Positions 57,506 to 64,000 of a stretch of 64,000 bases of DNA are shown here, piece by piece. This DNA comes from Tolypeutes matacus. Lineage: Eukaryota > Chordata > Mammalia > Cingulata > Chlamyphoridae. The DNA is taken from contig JAKSZT010054215.1 of NCBI GenBank assembly GCA_026826555.1, forward strand, positions 19,885,673-19,949,672, written 5' to 3'. Below the pieces are notes generated by a model. The model did not search any database. It worked only from the letters and a program-made list of their open reading frames with translations, and was not told the origin of the DNA. Both the position numbers and the translations under genes were made by a program. Position 1 is the first letter of the stretch. Each line of letters begins with the position of its first letter.

Positions 57506-57615
57506 ATTTTATTTATTTATTTATTTATTTATTTTACTGGGAGGTCCCGGGGATCGAACCCGGGTCCCTCCATATGGGAGACGGACGCCCAACCAGTTGA
57601 GCCACATCCAACCCC
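57506..57615 (-). mobile_element. Monomeric DAS-type SINE
   Basis: A (TTTA)n tail at 57506-57533, then TACTGGGAGGTCCCGGGGAT, CGAACCCGGGTCC and GTTGAGCCACATCC. The exact 15-bp TSD tgctttatgcttttt is at 57491-57505 and 57616-57630. Confidence 0.95.
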
Positions 57616-57664
57616 TGCTTTATGCTTTTTAAAGTGCTGTCTTGATGATCCTCCTGGATCAGGT

Positions 57665-57795
57665 AGGTGGGCAGAACAGGTAGCTTCCCCTTTTTAAAGA
57701 CACGGTATTGAAGCCCAGAGGGTGGAGTGCTTTGCACACATCTTCAGGACTAGTTAGATTTGACACAGATTTAGGACTCTGGGTCTAATGAACTC
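57665..57795 (-). repeat. MIR SINE relic
   Basis: CTTTTTAAAGACACGGTATTG, then GTGCTTTGCACACATCTTCAG, then GACACAGATTTAGGACTCTG, follows antisense MIR order. Confidence 0.5.
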
Positions 57796-57879
57796 TTTCA
57801 CGGTGATATGCTTGGGGAGTGATACAAAATCAGCACAGGACCTTCTGCATTCTGCTCTGCAGTGTGGTGATGTATGCAG

Positions 57880-58000
57880 TACACTTAAAGTTCATTTATT
57901 ATGAAATGTTTCAGACAAACCAATAGCATAGATATTAACCCAATGACTATCTGTACCCTCCCCATCCAGCTAAATAATTAAACAGTTGAAATTAAAATGT
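57880..58000 (-). repeat. Old L1 3' UTR fragment
   Basis: TTCATTTATTATGAAATGTT, then CAGACAAACCAATAGCATAG, then CAATGACTATCTGTACCC, resembles antisense L1 3' UTR. Confidence 0.5.
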
Positions 58001-58365
58001 AAGCCTTCTTTCCACCTCTTCCCAATCTCATCCCCCTGCCTCCCCAGGGATAGGCACTCTCCTGAGTGAGGTGGTAAACATTTGAGAGATGTGCTTTCTC
58101 TCTGAAGACAACTTGCTTGGGCTTTGGTGTAAAGGACCTCAAGGAGTAATGGACCTTCTCTGTCACTTGAACCTCCACTCATCTCCACTCATCTGTCCTT
58201 AGGGACTCCCTCTCACTCTGGTGTCACGGCTTCAGTTTGGATTCCAGGTGGCCCTTCAGGGAACCAAGTATACCAGCTGGCTTCAATCTGCCCAGATGTG
58301 GTCTCTGCTCATAAACCAAACAGCTTTGGTTTTCTCTTTTCTCCTTCCACTGGAAGTTACCACCC

Positions 58366-59230
58366 TGTGGTAGACTGAATTATGTACCCTGTGGTAGAAT
58401 GAGTTACATACCCCAGAAAAAAACATGTTCTTACTCTATTCCTGTGTGTGTGAACCCACTGTAAATGGGGCATTTTGAAGATGATGTTTTTGATTAAGGT
58501 GTGGCTAACTGAATCAGAATGAGTCTTAATCCTCTTTCTGGAGGCCTTACAGAGAAAGCTACAGGGAAGAGCCAGAAGCTAGAAGCCCAGGAAACTGAGA
58601 AGAAAAAGGAGAGAATAGCCCCAAGCCACAGAATCCAAGGATTGCCGGTCAGCCAGAAACAGCAAACCATGGGAAGAAGCAAGTCTTCCAGCCTCTGAAG
58701 TCATGAGACAGTAAATTACATTTGTTAAGCCAACACATTTGTGTGGTATTTGTCATAGCAGCCAGGAAACTAAGACATACTCCAATTTAGACATGTTTTT
58801 ATCTTAATCTGCATTCCTAGGGGGAGGGGTAAGAACCCATTGTAAGTAAAACTCTTGAAAATGTTATTTTAGTTAAGGAGTGGCCTAACTAAATGAGCTC
58901 GGGCTTTAATCTGGATGATTGGAGTCCTTTATAAGCAGAAGAAATCCAGACATAGTGAGGGAAAGCCAGGGGGAGGAGCCAGAAGCCAGAAGTCAAGCGA
59001 ACCAGAAAGAGAACAGTGAGGATATTGCCATGTGACATAAGGCAGGGCTGTGAGAAGGAAGCTCAAACATGGCGGGCAGACGGCACCAAACTGTTGGAAA
59101 CTTCGGTTTGCTTTGCTGGCGTTTCGATTTTGGGCTTCTCCTAGCTTCAAAACTGTAAGCTAATAGCTTCCCGTTGATTAGGCCAACCCATTGGGTGGTA
59201 TTTGTCCTAGCAGCTGGGCAAACTCAGACA
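58366..59230 (+). mobile_element. Outer LTR (MaLR/ERVL-like), split by an inner LTR
   Basis: Its first 24 bases (TGTGGTAGACTGAATTATGT...) are at 58366-58389 and the remainder at 58778-59230, ending CAAACTCAGACA. The two parts together align with the inner LTR over its full length. The flanks caccc (58361-58365) and cagcc (59231-59235) are a probable 5-bp TSD with one mismatch. The shared ending GTGGTATTTGTC.TAGCAGC is seen in both copies. Confidence 0.8.
58390..58777 (+). mobile_element. Inner LTR (same family), 388 bp
   Basis: Starts TGTGGTAGAATGAGTTACAT and ends CAGGAAACTAAGACA (TG...CA). The flanks taccc (58385-58389) and tactc (58778-58782) are a 5-bp TSD with one mismatch. It inserted 24 bases into a homologous LTR. 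Confidence 0.82.
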
Positions 59231-59285
59231 CAGCCCAGACTTGGTCCAGGCTGGCTATGACCCCTGTATCTTTCAAGGTGATAGT

Positions 59286-59289
<4 letters not shown>

Positions 59290-59317
<28 letters not shown>

Positions 59318-59318
59318 G
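59290..59318. repeat. Poly-A run
   Basis: About 29 consecutive A. It is not clearly the tail of a named element. Confidence 0.9.
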
Positions 59319-59819
59319 CTGTGGTGAAGGAAAAGGGTTAAGGACATACCCACCATAGAGGGGGTATTGGACATTTTAATTGTAGTTCAAGGCCTTGGTC
59401 TTAATTACTTGCCTTACAGGAATGTTTTGGCCGTGGGGAATTTCCGAGCCCAGAGTAGAGAACAGCCCCAGGGCAAGCAGCAGTTGGGAGATGTAGACTA
59501 TGCCGTAAGATCTAGGCTTTCCCAGGGAGGGAATGTGGTCAGGCTTCCAGCTCTTCAAGAGCCTTGGATTTTGATCTTTGATGTTCTCTCCAAATGAGTT
59601 CATTCAAAAGATAATCTGATAGTATTGAAAGATGTTTGGCATTCAGCTTCAAACCTGTGTCCTACCAGACTAAATTGCCTACAGAGCAACCTGAGCCAAT
59701 TATTTTTATGGATTCTATAATTATCCTTTGATTATGAAATTATATTTTTGCATAATTATATTCTATCGTAGTTTTGTTTTAAAAAGCACTTATTTGCTAA
59801 AAGACATCATAGTTTTGGA

Positions 59820-60320
59820 TTTTGTCTTTTCTCAACTTTTTCTTGTGAAAAATTTCAAATCACCGGAAGAAACAAAAGATTATGCAATGAACCTATCCAT
59901 CTAGATTCATCAATTGTTAACATTTTGCCAATTTTATCTCTGCCACATTTTCTTTTTTCCTAGATATGATTTTTCTTGCTAAATCATAGTTTCAGACATT
60001 AAGATGTTTACCCCTAAATGCTTCAATGTGCATCTCCTAAGAATAATCTTGACCACATTATTATCACAAATTAATTGACATTAACTCTCTCCCATCTAAA
60101 ATGCAGCCCATACTCATGTGTCCCCAGCTGTCCCCAAAATGCTTTTATAGCTGTTTTATTGTTCATCCAAGATCCAGCCCAGGTCTATACATTACCTTTG
60201 TTTGGTATGCTTCTTTAATCTCTTTTAACCCGAAACCAGTCCTTCCTCCCTCACTCCCACCTTGTGTTTTGTTTTTCTTGGCAATGGCTCTTTTGAAAAG
60301 AGGCCAGCCAGTTCTCTTGT
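59820..60320 (-). repeat. Old L1 3' UTR fragment
   Basis: GTGAAAAATTTCAAATCACC, then CATCAATTGTTAACATTTTG, then CCACATTTTC, is the antisense 3' UTR pattern of old L1s. It includes CATCCAAGATCCAGCCCAGG further on. Confidence 0.6.
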
Positions 60321-60779
60321 AAAGTCTTCCACATTCTAGATTTGTTTCCTCATGAATAAATTTACAATCAATCTCGCTCTGGCAAAAATTCTCCACGGGT
60401 GATCTCCCATGCTTCTTAATGCCTCAGATTGGGAAGTGCAGAATGCCAGGGAAAGGCTAAGATGGACTCCTTGGCTAAGGTGTTGACAGTGAGCTGCACA
60501 GCCACTAGCTTCCCTTGCGGTTAGTAAGTAGCCGGTAGGCCGATGCCTGGAGGCTGTGCAAAAGCCTGTTTCCCAGCTGTCTTTCACTCAATAGTTTTAA
60601 TACTCATTGATTCTTTTGAGGGAATCGGTGATTACATTAGAGGTTGCAAAATGGTCACTTAAATTAGAATTCTATCCTTCCTTCTAGCTTACTAGCTGCA
60701 TTCTCCCTTTTCCTCTTTCTCTTTTGTGTGTTTGTAATAGTATGGGCTCATAACTTGAAAACAAAACAAAACAAAACAA

Positions 60780-61070
60780 AAAAAACCGATTATAGAATTA
60801 TTTTAGACTTACAGAAAAATTGCAAAGATAGCATAGACTGTTCCAATATATCCCACACAGAGGTTCCCTATTATTAACATTTTATGTTAGAATGGCACAT
60901 TTGTTCAAATTAATGAGCCAATATTGATACATTAGCATTAACTACAGTCCATATTTGGTTCATCTTCCCTCAGTTTTTCCTTAATGTCCCTTTTCTCTTC
61001 CAGAATCCCACCCAGGATCCCAGGTTACATTTAGTGGCCATGTCTCCTTAGGTTCCTCTTGGCTGTGACA
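60780..61070 (-). repeat. Old L1 3' UTR fragment
   Basis: GAATTATTTTAGACTTACAG, then AAAAATTGCAAAGATAGCAT, then ACTACAGTCCATATTTGGTT. Related to 44325-44465. Confidence 0.6.
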
Positions 61071-61089
61071 GTTGCAGGGAATTCCAGCC

Positions 61090-61420
61090 TCAAGGCCCTG
61101 GCCCTCACAGTCCCCACTTGGGGAATTTGCTTCCTCACAACTTTGTAAGGCTCACTCCCTCTCCTCACTCAGATTTCTGCTCACTCTCCAGAGGCCCTCC
61201 CAGTCTACACTACCTGAGTAGCACTCCCAGCCCTCTCTACTTGTGTGTTTTATTCTTCCTCCTTGCATTTATCACTCCCTGACATTATATCGCTCAACTG
61301 TTTGTTGTCTAGATGCCACACTCCAAGATCAGCAACATGGCGGCCACAGCTTGGAATCTTTCACCACTTTGTCCCCAGCTCCTAGAACGGTGCCTGGCAC
61401 ATGGAAGGGCTCCCTCACTA
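61090..61420 (-). repeat. L2-like relic
   Basis: CTCACTCAGATTTCTGCTCA, GAGGCCCTCCCAG and CCCCAGCTCCTAGAACGGTG, followed by CCTGGCACATGGAAGG, follow the L2 3'-end order. Confidence 0.6.
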
Positions 61421-62290
61421 TCTGTGGAGGGAACCCTCACTCCCCACGTGCGTTTTTCTGTCTCTGGTTTTACACCCATTCTAATGTGGTCGCTCTATGT
61501 TCTAATATAAGACCTTGTAAAATGCACACCATCGTCTTACGATATGGATTTGTTCAGTAGGACATTGGTGAGTAAGGGAAACCCATCTCCATTTGGTTGT
61601 GGGCAGGGTAGAGTGCCACTCACCAAGAAGGCCAGGGTGGGAACTGGGCTCTGACAATGCTTGTTCATTCTTTTTGTTGTTCATTATTTGTTTGTTTGTT
61701 TGTTTGCTAATTCTTTGAGTAATTTGTTTTTTGAGGGAGAGGGAAAGGGAGCAAGAGAGCATTGGGGATTTGATGTCAAAGAGAATTGTTTTTAATGGAT
61801 GGGTTAATTGATTGTCCAAAGTTCTGGAAAGGAAGCTAGAAGGAGCACTTATTCAGAGCCCATTGGCAGGAGGGATGAATGCTGGGAAGATAACAGAGGC
61901 ATCCTGGGGCTGGGGGAGATGCAGTCAAGACTTCTTGATGGAGAGAGGGCACTGCTGTCAGGACAGTTTAATAGTCTCCAGCCTTTGAATAATGAAGGAA
62001 TTAAGACCTTAGCTACTGGTTGAAAAGCCATAAATCTAGGTCTTAGCATAGTAGGTTCTCTTTCATACCGAGTTTCTTTCTCTTAAGTTGCAAGTCCAGG
62101 ATAGCTAAATGTCAACTTGTACTTGACCTAGGAACAAATGCTATCTATCTGCAACATACTTAACCTTTAAATGAAATGAGATTTTAAAACACTGTTTTGA
62201 GGCATTTTTTTGAAGTTACTAGAACATCTCTAAATATGACCTGCGTCTCAAAAATCTAGACCCAGATATCCGTGGCTTCATTCTAAACAA
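61421..62290. other. Intergenic, no gene seen
   Basis: Contains a (GTTT)n-like stretch near 61690-61706. ORFs up to 105 codons have no domain. Confidence 0.4.
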
Positions 62291-62299
62291 CGTCTAAAA

Positions 62300-62492
62300 C
62301 AGGGGTTCTTAACAAGGGGTCCGTGAGCTTGAACTGGAATTCAAATAAATATTATTCTGGCGGGGACGTGTTGGTGCGGGTGTGATATATTTATTAAATA
62401 ATACACAGTATAGCGTGGATTTACTAAGGGGTCCGTGGTTCTCACCTGACTGGCAAAGGGGTCCCTGGAATCAAAAAGGTTAAGAACTCCTG
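62300..62492. mobile_element. hAT-type nonautonomous DNA transposon, 193 bp
   Basis: The terminal inverted repeats CAGGGGTTCTTAAC and (complement of the right end) CAGGAGTTCTTAAC differ at one base. They are flanked by the exact 8-bp TSD gtctaaaa at 62292-62299 and 62493-62500. 8-bp TSDs and CAG...CTG ends are typical of hAT elements. There is no transposase. A subterminal GGGGTCCGTG motif recurs inside. Confidence 0.92.
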
Positions 62493-62839
62493 GTCTAAAA
62501 GCAAGACGGCTGCACTCACATGCTGCCTGTGGCCTGGATGAGCCAAGGACTGTCCCAGCTGGGCCTGATGAGCAACAAGTGTTTCTGTGGCACGTGCGCT
62601 CTCTAGTGGCAAAATGGTGACCGAGGGAAAAGTGGAAAAAGGAGGCTGTTGTGCAATAGACTTAGGAACAGATTTGTACCAGTTTCAGGGCACGTGGATC
62701 GAGCCTGCAGAACAGATATCTAACTTCCTAATCATCTCCAAAGATGCTTAGAAGATGATTCGGTTCAAAGGTTTAAAGCAAAATAGAAACCTCACACATA
62801 ATGAATGCTTTCTTGTGTGTGTGATTTTTGCCTAATGGC

Positions 62840-63620
62840 AAAAAATTTAAATATTGTCAAAACCCAGGAAAGGCATATGAAAAATGAGCATGCAAGCACA
62901 TTTCAGGAAGGCAGTTTGGCAATAGGTTTCAAAATGTGGGGGTCCCACTACTGGAAGTTTATGTGAAGGATATATTTACACAAGAGCAAAAGGATGTCTG
63001 TAGAAGAATACGTAATATGTAAAGTAAAAATTTGAAGACACCAATGTTCCCCAATAAACCACTGATTAAATGCATTATGGTTCATGCATACAATGCATAC
63101 AATAGATCTATACTTATTTACAATAGTGTTGAGTGAAAATAGCAGATTAAGGGCCAGAATAAATATTTTAATTCCATTCATAAAAATATGTGTCTCTGTG
63201 TGTTTATATATGTACACACACACACAGGAAGATGTCTGTGAGGATGAACACTAGAATGTTCAGTGGCTACCTTTAGATGTTTGAATGGCAGGTAAATTTT
63301 GCCATCTTCTTTATATTTTTCTTATATTTTTTGGAATAAGAAAACGAACATTTTCTATAAAAACAATAATGCTGTGTTCAAAATCAAGCAAAAATAAATA
63401 TGACTGGTGACTTAAATTGTAAAAATAAGAGAACATTTTTTAAAAATTAAGCAAATAAAGCCTTGCTGAAAGGCTACCCAGCAATGAAAAGAAACAAACT
63501 ACTGATTCATGGAACAACATGCTGAATCTCAAAAAATCATGTTCTGTGAAATAAGCCAGATGCAAAAGAGTACATACTATATGAGTCCATCTAGATGACA
63601 TTATAGAACAAGTGAAACAA
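62840..63620 (+). repeat. Old L1 3' fragment
   Basis: GGAAGGCAGTTTGGCAATAG, ATACAATAGATCTATACTTA and, further on, GTGAAATAAGCCAGATGCAA match the L1 3' region in the sense orientation. Diverged. Confidence 0.6.
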
Positions 63621-64000
63621 ATTAATATCGAGATCTCTAGCCCACAGCCTCCCCCACCCCCCAAAGTGGTAGATTACCTTCCCAAGGAGCCAGCATTTGG
63701 AGGCCTGCTATGCCAGGGCAGCAACAACCACACATGCAAACAGAGGCCGACTCTGCACTAGACGGGTTAAATAAGTAAAGATTGCTAGGAGAAGAAGAGC
63801 CTGGCACATTGTGTCCTGTTTGGTTATTATTATTGTTGTTGTTGGTATTAAAGGTAATACTAGATAAATATCAGATGTATGTCCCCTTCACTTTCTCCCT
63901 CCCCTGCCTCAAGCCAAATAAACAGAATCAGAAGAGAAAAAAAAAAATTTAATATTGATAGCAAGCAGATTAGTGGTTAACTCACGGGAGGGTTAGATAC
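63621..64000. other. Window end, nothing recognised
   Basis: Single-copy-looking sequence with a (TTA/TTG)n-like stretch near 63820-63850. No feature could be supported. Confidence 0.35.

Noticed and set aside
1..64000. CRISPR arrays, operons, phage or bacterial elements
   Set aside because: No regularly spaced repeats or prokaryotic gene organisation. The whole window is mammalian nuclear DNA.

Overview
The window is a stretch of mammalian chromosome, almost certainly from a xenarthran and most likely an armadillo (Dasypus). The reason is at least 16 copies of the tRNA-derived DAS-type SINE, in single and dimeric forms, most with clear target-site duplications (TSDs). Other contents are an L1, ERVL/MaLR LTR elements, MIR, L2, MER5/MER20-type hAT relics and U6 retropseudogenes.

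Gene content is one gene: PMAIP1 (NOXA), the BH3-only pro-apoptotic protein, on the minus strand. Exon 1 (ATG at 6997) lies in a CpG island at about 6.35-7.5 kb. A 2.48 kb intron follows, with a GTCAGT donor and a CTCTTCAG acceptor, and the last coding exon is at 4355-4461. The 3' UTR runs to an ATTAAA signal near 2640. The spliced ORF is 54 codons, the same length as human NOXA, with the BH3 core LRRIGDKLNF. Everything above about 7.5 kb is upstream of PMAIP1, and I find no other cellular protein-coding exon.

Layout: 0-2.6 kb is the 3' flank with SINEs. 2.6-7.5 kb is PMAIP1 and its promoter. 8.1-9.2 kb holds a MIR and a 5'-truncated L1 tail. 10.7-14.1 kb is an old L1 5' half (minus strand). 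14.1-17.1 kb is a mosaic of L1 pieces with three SINEs and a truncated U6 copy. 18.8-19.05 kb is a long polypyrimidine tract. 20.5-21.4 kb is a SINE plus L1 tail. 22.79-22.89 kb is a near full-length U6 pseudogene. 32.9-33.15 kb is an L1 insertion with a 5' inversion.

33.2-43.4 kb is a nested endogenous-retrovirus cluster. It holds an ERVL-type provirus with gag, protease, RT, RNase H, integrase and dUTPase remnants and a 3' LTR. That provirus is interrupted by a 702-bp solo LTR, an antisense LTR, a class I ERV fragment and two SINEs, and is flanked by a retroposed copy of an ERV transcript 3' end. 45.57-51.6 kb is a nearly complete but broken L1. 53.4-53.9 kb holds MER5/MER20-type relics. 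58.36-59.23 kb is one LTR inserted inside another of the same family. 62.3-62.5 kb is a hAT element with an exact 8-bp TSD.

I see no operon-like or novel multi-gene system. The most rewarding items are the PMAIP1 gene with a candidate, apparently weakened p53 element, and several well-resolved retroposition events. Repeat family names come from memory of consensus sequences without a database search. Orientation, TSDs and internal homologies were read directly from the sequence.
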